From NCBI RefSeq assembly GCF_014642275.1, contig NZ_BMIM01000005.1:62001-126000 (forward strand): DNA of 64,000 nucleotides, in the 5' to 3' direction. The position numbers were made by a program, and so were the translations under genes. A model generated the notes under the pieces. The model was not told where the DNA came from and made no database searches. It saw only the letters and a program-made list of their open reading frames with translations. This stretch comes from Flavobacterium lutivivi (GTDB lineage Bacteria > Bacteroidota > Bacteroidia > Flavobacteriales > Flavobacteriaceae). Position 1 is the first letter of the stretch. Every line of letters begins with the position of its first letter. This document shows positions 55,520 through 63,706 of the stretch, in pieces.

Positions 55520-55786
55520 CTACAGTGCGTTAATTTTCTCAATCAACTGATTTGCAGTTTGTTCCAATTCTTTATTTATTTGCTTGAAATGTGCTTTTTT
55601 ATTCTCAACATTTTTTGCATTTACTTTAGTCATCAAAGAATCAAACGAAGTGATTGCTTCAGTAACAATAGCACTCGACGACTCTGACGGTTTACCTGTA
55701 GATGTTAATTCAAAAATGTATACTGCTTCGATGATATCACCTAATACGTAATTGATGTCTTTTTTTAAGTTTTTTACACTTGCCAT
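55520..55786 (-). CDS. Small helical hypothetical protein
   Basis: The 88-residue protein, started at the ATG at 55786 (MASVKNLKKDINYVLGDII), looks like a helical bundle with a Lys/Glu-rich amphipathic pattern and no signal or membrane segment. A TTG-like frame extends upstream to 55810. I do not recognise a family; it seems conserved by its regular composition. It is preceded by TAATTTTG (55808-55815) and is transcribed alone. Confidence 0.65.
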   Translation of the reverse strand: MASVKNLKKDINYVLGDIIEAVYIFELTSTGKPSESSSAIVTEAITSFDSLMTKVNAKNVENKKAHFKQINKELEQTANQLIEKINAL

Positions 55787-55807
55787 TTTATTATTTTTTA
55801 TTGCTTG

Positions 55808-55815
55808 CAAAATTA
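55808..55815 (-). promoter_or_regulatory. -7 element (TAATTTTG) for the small helical protein gene
   Basis: On the minus strand TAATTTTG lies 21 bases before the ATG at 55786. Confidence 0.5.
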
Positions 55816-55837
55816 CATTAAATCTTTTGAAAAAAAA

Positions 55838-56803
55838 CTATGAAATGTATATTTCTAGGATAGATGCTTCTCCACTCAATTGATAATTTGTTATCGAAGC
55901 TGGAAGTAAAACCGTTCTTCCTTTTCCATAGCGGTATGAATCTCCATCTACAATCAAAGTAAAATCTCCATCAACACACATAAAAACTGAAAATGAGTTA
56001 TTGTTTTTAGTGATTGAAAGAGTATCTTTTAGCGGAATAAAATTGGTTGTAAAATATGGACAGCTAACTATTTCATTGGAAACATTTTCTGTTTTGGAGT
56101 ACTTTTTTTCAGTATCAACAACATTGTAGTTTATTGCATCCAAAGCTAAGTCTATATGCAACTCTCTTGTATTTCCATTAGCATCAACTCTATCAAAATC
56201 GTATAAACGATAAGTAATATCAGAAGTTTGCTGAATCTCGGCGATTAGTGTACCAGCACCAATTGCATGAACTGTACCTGTTTCAAGAAAAAAAACATCA
56301 CCTTTTTTTACTTTTTTTGTATCGAGAATATTAATCAAAGTTTTGTCTTCAAGGTTTTTTAAATACTCTTCTTTTGAAGATTTCTTTTTGAAACCAACAA
56401 TTAAGCTAGCATCTTCATCGGCTTGCATCACATACCACATTTCAGTTTTACCAAAAGAGTTGTGTCTTTTTTTGGCTAATTCATCATTGGGATGAACTTG
56501 AATAGAAAGATCTTCTCTTGCATCCAAAAACTTAAACAACAACGGAAACTGACTACCAAATTGTTCGTAAACTTTTGTTCCTAAAATTTCTTTTGGAAAC
56601 TCATTTATTAGTTCTGTCAATAATTTACCTTCAAAGAAACCATTTTCAACAATGCTAACATCATTCTCTACCGTTGATATTTCCCAACTTTCTCCAGTTA
56701 TTTCAGATGTAATGGGCTTATTTAAACAATCTCTTAATTTGGTTCCACCCCAAATTCTCTCTTTCAAAATGGGCTTAAATTGTAATGGATATAGTCTTTT
56801 CAT
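55838..56803 (-). CDS. manA: Mannose-6-phosphate isomerase, class I
   Basis: The 321-residue enzyme interconverts mannose 6-phosphate and fructose 6-phosphate. It has KPILKERIWGGTKL at the start, the zinc ligands in SIQVHPNDELAKKRH and KTEMWYVM, and the family motif ETGTVHAIGAGTLIAEIQQTSD. The short length matches the Bacillus-type class I enzymes. It feeds mannose into glycolysis or supplies GDP-mannose precursors. It is a single gene with no clear promoter octamer. Confidence 0.93.
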   Translation of the reverse strand: MKRLYPLQFKPILKERIWGGTKLRDCLNKPITSEITGESWEISTVENDVSIVENGFFEGKLLTELINEFPKEILGTKVYEQFGSQFPLLFKFLDAREDLSIQVHPNDELAKKRHNSFGKTEMWYVMQADEDASLIVGFKKKSSKEEYLKNLEDKTLINILDTKKVKKGDVFFLETGTVHAIGAGTLIAEIQQTSDITYRLYDFDRVDANGNTRELHIDLALDAINYNVVDTEKKYSKTENVSNEIVSCPYFTTNFIPLKDTLSITKNNNSFSVFMCVDGDFTLIVDGDSYRYGKGRTVLLPASITNYQLSGEASILEIYIS

Positions 56804-56861
56804 AGTTTTTTTGAAAGTTGTAAAACTAAATATAATTGGTTTATAACTCCAATAATCAAGC

Positions 56862-57338
56862 TTAATTTAATTTAATTGAATTAGTTGCTTTGAAAATTTT
56901 TAAAATCGCTAAAGCCTCAGTTATATGCTTTTTAGAAGAAGTGCTATCAAAAATATATTGTACAATTCCTTTTTCATCTACAACATACGTAGTTCTTCCA
57001 TCTATTAATCCAAGATAATCGCGTGAAACTCCAAATGCTTTTCTAATTTTTTTATCAAAATCTGAGAGTAATATAAAGGGAAGATTAAATTTGGAAACAA
57101 ATTTTTGATGAGATAAAACACTGTCACTACTAATACCTATTACCTCTGCTCCTAGCTCTTTAAAGTCTTCATATTGATCTCTAAAACTACAAGCTTGAGC
57201 TGTGCAAGATGGTGTATAATCTTTTGGATAAAAATAAATTACTAAGGGTTTTCCTAGGTAATCTTTTATGTCAAAAATATTTCCATTATTATCTAAAGCA
57301 GTAAAAAATGGTATTTTATTTCCGATTGCTATTGCCAT
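56862..57338 (-). CDS. bcp: Thiol peroxidase / peroxiredoxin, Bcp-like
   Basis: The 158-residue enzyme reduces peroxides. The peroxidatic Cys at about 45 sits in YPKDYTPSC and a second Cys at 50 (TAQAC) is placed as the resolving Cys of atypical Bcp enzymes. GISSDSVLSHQKF and FPFILLSDFDKKIRKAFGV-like segments fit. Its ATG shares one base with the stop of queD (overlap TAATG), so the two genes are translationally coupled. Confidence 0.93.
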   Translation of the reverse strand: MAIAIGNKIPFFTALDNNGNIFDIKDYLGKPLVIYFYPKDYTPSCTAQACSFRDQYEDFKELGAEVIGISSDSVLSHQKFVSKFNLPFILLSDFDKKIRKAFGVSRDYLGLIDGRTTYVVDEKGIVQYIFDSTSSKKHITEALAILKIFKATNSIKLN

Positions 57339-57748
57339 TATTCCCCTCTGTAGGTTACAAAATTTCTTGGTGTTTCGTAGAGTGTTACTTCTAAATCTTT
57401 GTTTAAATCAATAAAAACTCTCAATTTATTCCAAATTACAACGGCAATATTCTCAGCAGTGGGAATTAAATTCAAAAATTCTGGCACATCGAGGTTCAGG
57501 TTTTTGTGGTCAAAAGCTTCTTCAACATGTTCTTTAATCAAATCAGAAAGAATTTTAGTATCAATTACATAACCTGTTTCTTTGTCAATTTCTCCAGTAA
57601 CAGAAACTATCAGTTCATAATTATGCCCATGAAAATTTGGGTTGTTACATTTTCCAAAAACAGCATCATTTTTTTCCATTGACCAATCTTTTCGATACAA
57701 TCGATGCGCTGCGTTGAAATGTGCTTTTCTGGAAACAGTTACTTTCAT
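57338..57748 (-). CDS. queD: 6-carboxy-5,6,7,8-tetrahydropterin synthase (QueD-like)
   Basis: The 136-residue enzyme acts in queuosine/pterin biosynthesis. The zinc histidines are in AHFNAAHRLY and FHGHNYELIV, the catalytic Cys in GKCNNPNFHGH, and the Glu at the end in VTLYETPRNF. It matches QueD in length. It overlaps bcp by one base and lies 16 bases from idi, so the three are one transcript. Confidence 0.93.
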   Translation of the reverse strand: MKVTVSRKAHFNAAHRLYRKDWSMEKNDAVFGKCNNPNFHGHNYELIVSVTGEIDKETGYVIDTKILSDLIKEHVEEAFDHKNLNLDVPEFLNLIPTAENIAVVIWNKLRVFIDLNKDLEVTLYETPRNFVTYRGE

Positions 57749-57764
57749 TTATGGTTTTAGCAAT

Positions 57765-58292
57765 TTATAGTTTATGTTCTTCCAAGTAATGGTAAAATTC
57801 GTCAAAAATAATCTTGAACCAAACTGTATAAATTTCAGGATTAACAATCATATCATTTTTGATATCTTCAATTTTCATCCATTTCCAGCTTTCCACTTCA
57901 TCCCTATTGATAACAGGTTCATCATTATAATAACCTATCATTACATGGTCGAGTTCATGTTCGGTCAAGCCATTGTCAAATGGTGCTTTATAAATGAAAT
58001 TAAAAAGTTCTTTGAGCTCGGTTTCAAAACCCATTTCTTCGAACAAACGACGTTTCCCAGCTTCAATATTTGTTTCTCCAGCTCGCTGATGACTACAACA
58101 AGTATTTGTCCACAACATAGGCGAATGATATTTGTGATGTGCTCGTTGTTGCAACATGACTTCATTTTTATCATTCAAAATAAAAACAGAAAAAGCACGA
58201 TGTAACAAAGCCTTTTCGTGAGCTTCCAATTTGTTCATTGAACCTATTGGTTCATCTTTTTCATTGACTAGTATTACTTGTTCTTCTTTCAT
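57765..58292 (-). CDS. idi: Isopentenyl-diphosphate delta-isomerase, type I
   Basis: The 175-residue Nudix-fold enzyme interconverts isopentenyl and dimethylallyl diphosphate. The start at 58292 (MKEEQVILVNEKDEPIGSM) is preferred over the longer upstream frame. It carries the catalytic Cys in LWTNTCCSHQRAGE and the Nudix-like Glu stretch GKRRLFEEMGFE, plus the catalytic Glu in TEHELDHVMIGYY. It heads the idi-queD-bcp set; TATTTTTG lies 17 bases upstream. Confidence 0.95.
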   Translation of the reverse strand: MKEEQVILVNEKDEPIGSMNKLEAHEKALLHRAFSVFILNDKNEVMLQQRAHHKYHSPMLWTNTCCSHQRAGETNIEAGKRRLFEEMGFETELKELFNFIYKAPFDNGLTEHELDHVMIGYYNDEPVINRDEVESWKWMKIEDIKNDMIVNPEIYTVWFKIIFDEFYHYLEEHKL

Positions 58293-58309
58293 AGTTTTTT
58301 TGTGTTGGT

Positions 58310-58317
58310 CAAAAATA
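58310..58317 (-). promoter_or_regulatory. -7 element (TATTTTTG) for the idi-queD-bcp operon
   Basis: On the minus strand TATTTTTG lies 17 bases before the idi ATG at 58292. Confidence 0.55.
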
Positions 58318-58430
58318 CGAAAAAAGAATTGGTTGTAATGTAATTTTAGAGTTTGTGAAAAGTTTAACTTGTGTTTATATTTTATACATTTATAAAAATA
58401 ATTAAAATCAATTTTGTAATTATAAAAATT

Positions 58431-59450
58431 ATGAAATTTCAATTGTGTATTTTATTACTTTTCCCTTTTTTAACTTTTTCTCAGCTTTCTGATAAAGTAA
58501 ATGTTATTTACCAAGAATTAAATTCGAAAAGCTCAATAGAAAGTCAAAACATAGGTTACAGTGGAACAGAAAGTAATTCTTATAAAATGTATGAAGAATT
58601 AGACTCTATTGCAAATGACGACGAAGTTTTATATATGGCACAAAACGGGAATAACATTGTTAAAGGCTATTTATCAGCCATTTTAGTGGATAGAAAATCT
58701 AAAAATCTAAGTCAATTATTTACCAATTACATCAAAAAAGACGAAAGAGTTCATATTCAAACGGGATGTACAGGTTATTCTTCAACGATAGGAGGCGAAT
58801 TATATTCATATCTATTTTATCAAAAAGAAAAATTAAAATTTATAAATGCAACTGAAACTGGATTTGAAGAAACAAAAGCTTATGAAAAGGAAATAGAAGG
58901 CGAAAATTTTATAAAAAAATATCAATCAAGATGGACTAATCATAGTATCGATAGTCTTTTAACACAATTCAACGAAGTCGCCATTAATTATGATTCTATT
59001 TTGCCACAAACATTGGATAAAATTTTTCGATTAAATGATTATAAATTTGACAACTACAAAAGAGTAAAATATTTTGCTAATAAATATCCAACAAGAGAAA
59101 TCATGGCAACTTTAGCAAATTTTAGGAAAAAAAGTGATTTATCATTATTCCTTAAAAATATTGACAATGCGCTTTTGTCAATTTCAAGATTTCCTGATAA
59201 ATCTTTTATTCAAATACTTCAAAATAAATATGAAACAAATACAGATAATTTAGATTACTACGAGGCGATTTCTTCATTTTGCAACGACGAAGTAAATAAA
59301 ATTAAAAACAATATTTATGAAAAATTTGTAAATTCAAAAGACATTTTTGCACAAGAGTATTTGCAATACTTTGAAGAATCTTTAAAAAAATACAATTGTG
59401 AGTTCAATAAAGAATTAATTTCAAAAATTGAAAACTCTAACAACCGTTAA
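58431..59450 (+). CDS. Exported hypothetical protein
   Basis: The 339-residue product, started at the ATG at 58431, has a signal peptide (MKFQLCILLLFPFLTFSQ). The mature part is largely helical, with ordinary charged composition and no recognised motif; a CTGYSSTIGGELYSYLF segment is the only small-residue stretch. The longer frame from 58371 adds a hydrophobic leader that overlaps the idi upstream region and is not preferred. No neighbour in the same direction gives a clue to its job. Confidence 0.6.
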   Translation: MKFQLCILLLFPFLTFSQLSDKVNVIYQELNSKSSIESQNIGYSGTESNSYKMYEELDSIANDDEVLYMAQNGNNIVKGYLSAILVDRKSKNLSQLFTNYIKKDERVHIQTGCTGYSSTIGGELYSYLFYQKEKLKFINATETGFEETKAYEKEIEGENFIKKYQSRWTNHSIDSLLTQFNEVAINYDSILPQTLDKIFRLNDYKFDNYKRVKYFANKYPTREIMATLANFRKKSDLSLFLKNIDNALLSISRFPDKSFIQILQNKYETNTDNLDYYEAISSFCNDEVNKIKNNIYEKFVNSKDIFAQEYLQYFEESLKKYNCEFNKELISKIENSNNR

Positions 59451-59510
59451 ACTTTCCTTAAATAAATTCTGTTTGTAATCTAGTTAACATTTTTCTAATA
59501 CTATCTATTC

Positions 59511-59518
59511 TACATTTG
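59511..59518 (+). promoter_or_regulatory. -7 element (TACATTTG) for the MsrB-MsrA gene
   Basis: The octamer lies 19 bases before the ATG at 59538 and fits TAnnTTTG. Confidence 0.6.
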
Positions 59519-59537
59519 TATTTGTAAAATAGTCCAT

Positions 59538-60626
59538 ATGAAAAAATTAATTCAAATTTTATTTATTATTCCCATGCTCACTCTATCAGCATGTGGACAA
59601 TCTAATAAAAAAGAAGTAACTAAAAACAACAACAAGACAATGGGAAATGTAATCAATAAACCTAATAATCCTTACTATTCTAACACAGATACAAAAAAAT
59701 TAAATGTTTCAAATGAAGAATGGAAAAAAATTCTTCCTCCAGATTTGTATGCAGTAGGTCGTGAAGCTGATACAGAAAGGGCTTTTACTGGTACGATGTG
59801 GAATGATGAGACCAAAGGAACCTATTACTGTGCGGTTTGTGGTTATAAACTTTTTGAATCAACCCAAAAGTTCACAAGCAGTTGCGGTTGGCCAAGTTTC
59901 TTTGAACAAGATAATAAAGAAAGTATCACTTTCAAACTTGACAAATCCTATGGAATGATTAGAACCGAAGCACTTTGTGGCAGATGCGGTAGTCATCTTG
60001 GACATTTGTTCAATGATGGCCCAGAACCAACTGGAAAAAGGTACTGTATGAATGCTGTTTCACTCGATTTTGTACCATTTAAAGAAAGTTCAACTACCGA
60101 AACGATTGTTCTTGGTGGTGGTTGTTATTGGTGTGTAGAAGCTGTTTATGAAAATCTAGATGGAGTAATAAAAGTAGAATCTGGTTTTTCTGGTGGAACC
60201 GTTGAAAATCCAAGCTATGAAGAAGTTTGCACAGGTAGAACTGGAGCTGCAGAAGTAGTTGAAATCACTTATGACAAAACCAAAACTAATCTTGATGAAA
60301 TCTTCAAAGTTTTCTTTACCGTTCATGATCCAACAACATTAAATAGACAAGGAGCTGATGTTGGAACACAATACCGTTCAGTAATTTTTTATAAAAATGA
60401 GGAGCAGAAAAAAGCAGCAGAAAGTATTATTAAGGAATTGAATGACAACAAAGTTTATAGTAGCAAGATTGTAACATCTTTGGAACCATTCAAGAAATTC
60501 TATCCTGCGGAAGACTACCATCAAAATTATTACAACAACAATAAAGAGAAACCTTACTGTCAAATGGTAATTCAACCAAAAATTGAAAAATTTGAAAAAA
60601 TATTTAAAGATAGATTGAAAAAGTAG
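59538..60626 (+). CDS. msrBA: Lipid-anchored MsrB-MsrA fusion, methionine sulfoxide reductase
   Basis: The 362-residue protein repairs oxidised methionine in both stereo forms. It starts with a lipoprotein signal (lipobox LSAC, Cys at about 19). MsrB comes first (YYCAVCGYKLFES, SCGWPSFFEQ, ALCGRCGSHLGH, catalytic Cys in RYCMNAVS), with two CxxC zinc pairs, and then MsrA (VLGGGCYWCVEAVYENLDG, with SGFSGGTVENPSYEEVC and RTGAAEVVEITYD). As a lipoprotein it would act in the periplasm or at the outer surface. It is expressed from its own promoter-like element. Confidence 0.94.
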   Translation: MKKLIQILFIIPMLTLSACGQSNKKEVTKNNNKTMGNVINKPNNPYYSNTDTKKLNVSNEEWKKILPPDLYAVGREADTERAFTGTMWNDETKGTYYCAVCGYKLFESTQKFTSSCGWPSFFEQDNKESITFKLDKSYGMIRTEALCGRCGSHLGHLFNDGPEPTGKRYCMNAVSLDFVPFKESSTTETIVLGGGCYWCVEAVYENLDGVIKVESGFSGGTVENPSYEEVCTGRTGAAEVVEITYDKTKTNLDEIFKVFFTVHDPTTLNRQGADVGTQYRSVIFYKNEEQKKAAESIIKELNDNKVYSSKIVTSLEPFKKFYPAEDYHQNYYNNNKEKPYCQMVIQPKIEKFEKIFKDRLKK

Positions 60627-60628
60627 AT

Positions 60629-60713
60629 TTAACCACTAAGAGACAATGATTTTCGCGAAGTTCACAAAGTTTTTTTGTGGACTTTGTGCTTTCTTAGTGA
60701 GCTTTGTGGTTAA
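60629..60713 (+). repeat. Imperfect palindromic repeat overlapping a gene end
   Basis: TTAACCA/TGGTTAA and CACTAAG/CTTAGTG form an outer stem, with a 7-base bulge (AGCTTTG), and CACAAAGT/ACTTTGTG form an inner stem around a T-rich loop. Its right arm codes for the last five residues and stop of the converging oxidoreductase gene. It may also act as a terminator. Such ACAAAG-type palindromes occur as repeated intergenic elements in Flavobacterium genomes. Confidence 0.6.
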
Positions 60714-62265
60714 GTATTTCAGCAATTTTCAAAGCGCATTTTTCTCCATCAATAGCTGCAGAAATAATTCCGCCGGCATAACCTGCTCCTTCACCACACG
60801 GATACAACCCTTTTATTTGAAGATGTTCTAGAGTTTCATTATCTCTTGGTATTCTCACTGGTGATGATGTTCTACTTTCTGGCGCATGAAGAATAGCATC
60901 GTTTGTCAAATAACCACGCATTGTTTTTCCAAATTCTTTAAAACCTTCTCTCATAATTTGAGATAAAAATCCAGGAAAAACCTGTCCCATTTCTACAGAA
61001 GTAGTTCCTGGAACATATGATGTTTTTGGAATATCAATCGATGTTTTATTTTGTGTAAAATCAACCATTCTTTGTGCTGGAACTTTTTGCGTTTGACCAG
61101 CCAAATGCCATGCATTTTGTTCGATAGCTTTTTGAAATTCCATTCCGGCTAACGCTCCAAATTTGGCAAATGGTTTAAAATCTTCTAGTTTTAATTCCAC
61201 AACAATTCCAGAATTGGCAGTACTTTGGTCTCGTTTTGAAGGCGACCAACCATTGGTAACCACTTCACCTGGACTTGTTGCACAAGGTGCAATTACACCT
61301 CCAGGACACATACAAAAAGAATACATGCCTCGACCATTTACTTGTTTTACAATAGAATATGGTGCTGGTGGCAAATAATCTCCTCGAAAATCACAAGAAT
61401 ATTGGATACTGTCAATTAATTCTTGAGGATGCTCTGCTCGAACACCTAATGCAAAAGGTTTTGCTTCAATAAAGATTTTCTTTTTGTCTAATAATTCAAA
61501 AATATCACGAGCGGAATGTCCGGTAGCAAGAATAACTTTATTGGCTGAAATTGTATCACCTTTTTGTGTTATAACTCCTTGCATTTCGTTATCCTTAATT
61601 ATTAAATCTGTTACACGGGTTTCAAACAAAACTTGTCCGCCGCATTCTATTATTTTCTCACGAATATCTTGAATAATTTGAGGTAATTTGTTGGTTCCTA
61701 TGTGTGGATGAGCTTCTACCAAAATATCTGAAGAAGCACCAAATCCGACTAACAATTGAAGAATTCTATCTACATCACCACGTTTTTTAGAACGTGTATA
61801 TAATTTCCCATCTGAATAGGTTCCTGCTCCACCTTCGCCAAAACAATAATTACTGTCTTCATTTACAATTCCATCTCGATTGATGGCTTTTAAATCTCTA
61901 CGACGACCGCGAACATCTTTTCCTCTTTCTATCACAATTGGCTTTAAACCTAATTCAATCAATTGCAAAGCTGCAAAAAGACCAGCTGGACCAGCGCCAA
62001 CTATAATAACTTCTTGAGCATTTGAAACATCTGAATAATCTGGAAGTTCAATTTTTTGTTCTACAAAATCTTCTCCTTTAAAAAAAATTGAAGCTTTAAT
62101 ATTGAATTTTATGGCTTTTTGACGAGCATCTATAGAACGTTTTAGGACTACAATTTTCTGGATTTCTTTTACAGAAACATGCATCAATTTAGCTACTTGT
62201 TCATTGAGAAGCAGTTCGTCGTGAGCCGTTTCGGGAGAAACTTGAAATTGTAATTCGCGAGGCAT
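60694..62265 (-). CDS. NAD(P)/FAD-dependent oxidoreductase (COG2509-like)
   Basis: The 523-residue protein has an N-terminal helical region (about 1-85), a FAD-binding motif (VIIVGAGPAGLFAALQLIELG), a family motif ENDSNYCFGEGGAGTYSDGKLYTRSK-like stretch, and the second glycine-rich region ATGHSARDIFELL. This matches the COG2509 family of flavoproteins of unknown substrate. The C-terminal five residues NHKAH come from a palindromic repeat shared with the intergenic space. It has its own promoter-like octamer at 62294. Confidence 0.85.
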   Translation of the reverse strand: MPRELQFQVSPETAHDELLLNEQVAKLMHVSVKEIQKIVVLKRSIDARQKAIKFNIKASIFFKGEDFVEQKIELPDYSDVSNAQEVIIVGAGPAGLFAALQLIELGLKPIVIERGKDVRGRRRDLKAINRDGIVNEDSNYCFGEGGAGTYSDGKLYTRSKKRGDVDRILQLLVGFGASSDILVEAHPHIGTNKLPQIIQDIREKIIECGGQVLFETRVTDLIIKDNEMQGVITQKGDTISANKVILATGHSARDIFELLDKKKIFIEAKPFALGVRAEHPQELIDSIQYSCDFRGDYLPPAPYSIVKQVNGRGMYSFCMCPGGVIAPCATSPGEVVTNGWSPSKRDQSTANSGIVVELKLEDFKPFAKFGALAGMEFQKAIEQNAWHLAGQTQKVPAQRMVDFTQNKTSIDIPKTSYVPGTTSVEMGQVFPGFLSQIMREGFKEFGKTMRGYLTNDAILHAPESRTSSPVRIPRDNETLEHLQIKGLYPCGEGAGYAGGIISAAIDGEKCALKIAEILNHKAH

Positions 62266-62293
62266 TAGTAAATAAAAGGATTAAATATTTTGG

Positions 62294-62301
62294 CAAAAAT
62301 A
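62294..62301 (-). promoter_or_regulatory. -7 element (TATTTTTG) for the FAD oxidoreductase gene
   Basis: On the minus strand TATTTTTG lies 28 bases before the ATG at 62265. Confidence 0.5.
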
Positions 62302-62312
62302 AGTAATTGAAA

Positions 62313-63362
62313 CTACTTTTTCTCTTCAAAAGCTCTCAAAGCAAAAGATGCTAACCAATGTTCACCTTCATAATTACCATCAACTACAGATGGAAGTGAA
62401 AAATTCAGATGGTAATCTGCCAAAGCTTTGAGGTGTTTGAACTCTTTTGGATATTGATTTATCAAATGATAGATGTTCCAAGCTCTACTAAAATTTAATC
62501 CATCGAGATGAACTAAATGTCCATCTGTTCTATCTGAAACGTGAGCGACTTCCCATTTGTAGTCTTTTTTTAAGAGATTTGGAGCGAATTTTTTTAGCCA
62601 AATTAGAAACTCTTTTTTAGGTAAAATTCTTTGCATCAATGCCATTTCTTCCATGCATGGTGATAAAAAATCGGTTCCACTCGGTTCCCAATTAAATGGA
62701 CAATTCTCATCTTTCAGAAATAGTCGAATAGCATTCTCTTTGATACATTTTTGAAATAATTCATTTTTTGAATACACTGCATAATCCCAAGCATTTGATA
62801 GCCCAAAAGCTGTATTGGAATGTGTTCCTACTCGAACAGGATATAACAATTTGGGCAAAAATTCGATATAACGTTCTATAATGATATTGGAAAGCGGTTT
62901 TAGATTTTGAGCTAAATCATTAGCAGAGGGTTCTGTTGAAGTTTCTAGTTCCAATTGCAATTTTAACAACCAATTCCATCCATAGGTTCGCTCAAAAGAT
63001 TTTTCGTGTTTTTTGTTTAGATATTCAATTTCTACCTGAATGTTTTCTTTAGACAGATTGGTTTTTAGTTTTTGTATGATTAACTCTTTATTGGAAAGGT
63101 TGGGGAATTTTTTTAGCAAATAAACTAAACTCCAATGTCCATGTACGGATGAATGCCAATCAAAACAACCATAAAATGCAGGATGCAGTTTTTTTGGCGC
63201 TTGAATTTCAGTACTATCCACAAGCATTTGACCAAGTTTGTTTGGATATTCTTGTTGCAAACATTTTAATGGAAGACTAGATAGATGATTTGCTTGTTGA
63301 AGTGTTAACTCTTGAGCAAAAATTTGAAAAGAAAATAAAAGAAATATATGCAGACATTTCAT
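62313..63362 (-). CDS. DUF2891-family exported protein
   Basis: The 349-residue protein, started at the ATG at 63362, has a signal peptide (MKCLHIFLLFSFQIFAQ) and the DUF2891 hallmarks HPAFYGCFDWHSSVHGHWSL and RVGTHSNTAFGLSNAWDYA, plus the conserved Trp/His pattern near the end (GEHWLASFALRAF). The alpha/alpha-toroid pattern suggests a carbohydrate-active enzyme, but no activity is known for DUF2891. It diverges from the small gene at 63421, with a -7 element for each direction. Confidence 0.85.
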   Translation of the reverse strand: MKCLHIFLLFSFQIFAQELTLQQANHLSSLPLKCLQQEYPNKLGQMLVDSTEIQAPKKLHPAFYGCFDWHSSVHGHWSLVYLLKKFPNLSNKELIIQKLKTNLSKENIQVEIEYLNKKHEKSFERTYGWNWLLKLQLELETSTEPSANDLAQNLKPLSNIIIERYIEFLPKLLYPVRVGTHSNTAFGLSNAWDYAVYSKNELFQKCIKENAIRLFLKDENCPFNWEPSGTDFLSPCMEEMALMQRILPKKEFLIWLKKFAPNLLKKDYKWEVAHVSDRTDGHLVHLDGLNFSRAWNIYHLINQYPKEFKHLKALADYHLNFSLPSVVDGNYEGEHWLASFALRAFEEKK

Positions 63363-63377
63363 AATCAATGATTTTTT

Positions 63378-63385
63378 CAAAAGTA
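63378..63385 (-). promoter_or_regulatory. -7 element (TACTTTTG) for the DUF2891 gene
   Basis: On the minus strand TACTTTTG lies 15 bases before the ATG at 63362 and is divergent from the element at 63395. Confidence 0.5.
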
Positions 63386-63394
63386 ACAAAAAGT

Positions 63395-63402
63395 TACCTT
63401 TG
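63395..63402 (+). promoter_or_regulatory. -7 element (TACCTTTG) for the small gene at 63421
   Basis: TACCTTTG lies 18 bases before the ATG at 63421, back to back with the DUF2891 promoter element. Confidence 0.6.
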
Positions 63403-63420
63403 CAAAACTTTTTTAAATTT

Positions 63421-63657
63421 ATGTCAAGACAAATAAAATTGATTTGGGACTTTCGAGGATATACATCAGCGAAAACAGCTGAACATCATGAGATTCATTT
63501 GAAAGAATACCTTTTGGCAAGGAATTATTCTTTACAAATTACATGTTTTGAAATTATCAACGAAATGCATGCTGTTGCTTATTTGGTAGTTGAAGAAAAA
63601 GATATGATACAATTTCGAGATGAGTTAAAACCTCATCGCGGTGAAGTTTATATTTAA
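63421..63657 (+). CDS. Small conserved-looking hypothetical protein
   Basis: The 78-residue protein starts at the ATG at 63421 (MSRQIKLIWDFRGYTSAKTAEHH). It looks like a small globular alpha/beta protein without signal or membrane segment. I do not recognise a family. It has a promoter element in front and a bidirectional terminator behind, so it is a single gene. Confidence 0.7.
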   Translation: MSRQIKLIWDFRGYTSAKTAEHHEIHLKEYLLARNYSLQITCFEIINEMHAVAYLVVEEKDMIQFRDELKPHRGEVYI

Positions 63658-63658
63658 A

Positions 63659-63686
63659 AAAAAAATCCCGAATAAATCGGGATTTT
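63659..63686. terminator. Bidirectional terminator before the fasciclin gene
   Basis: The stem AAATCCCGA/TCGGGATTT, with loop ATAAA, is flanked by A and T runs and stops both converging genes. Confidence 0.9.
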
Positions 63687-63706
63687 ACTAGTAATTTCTT
63701 TTTTCA

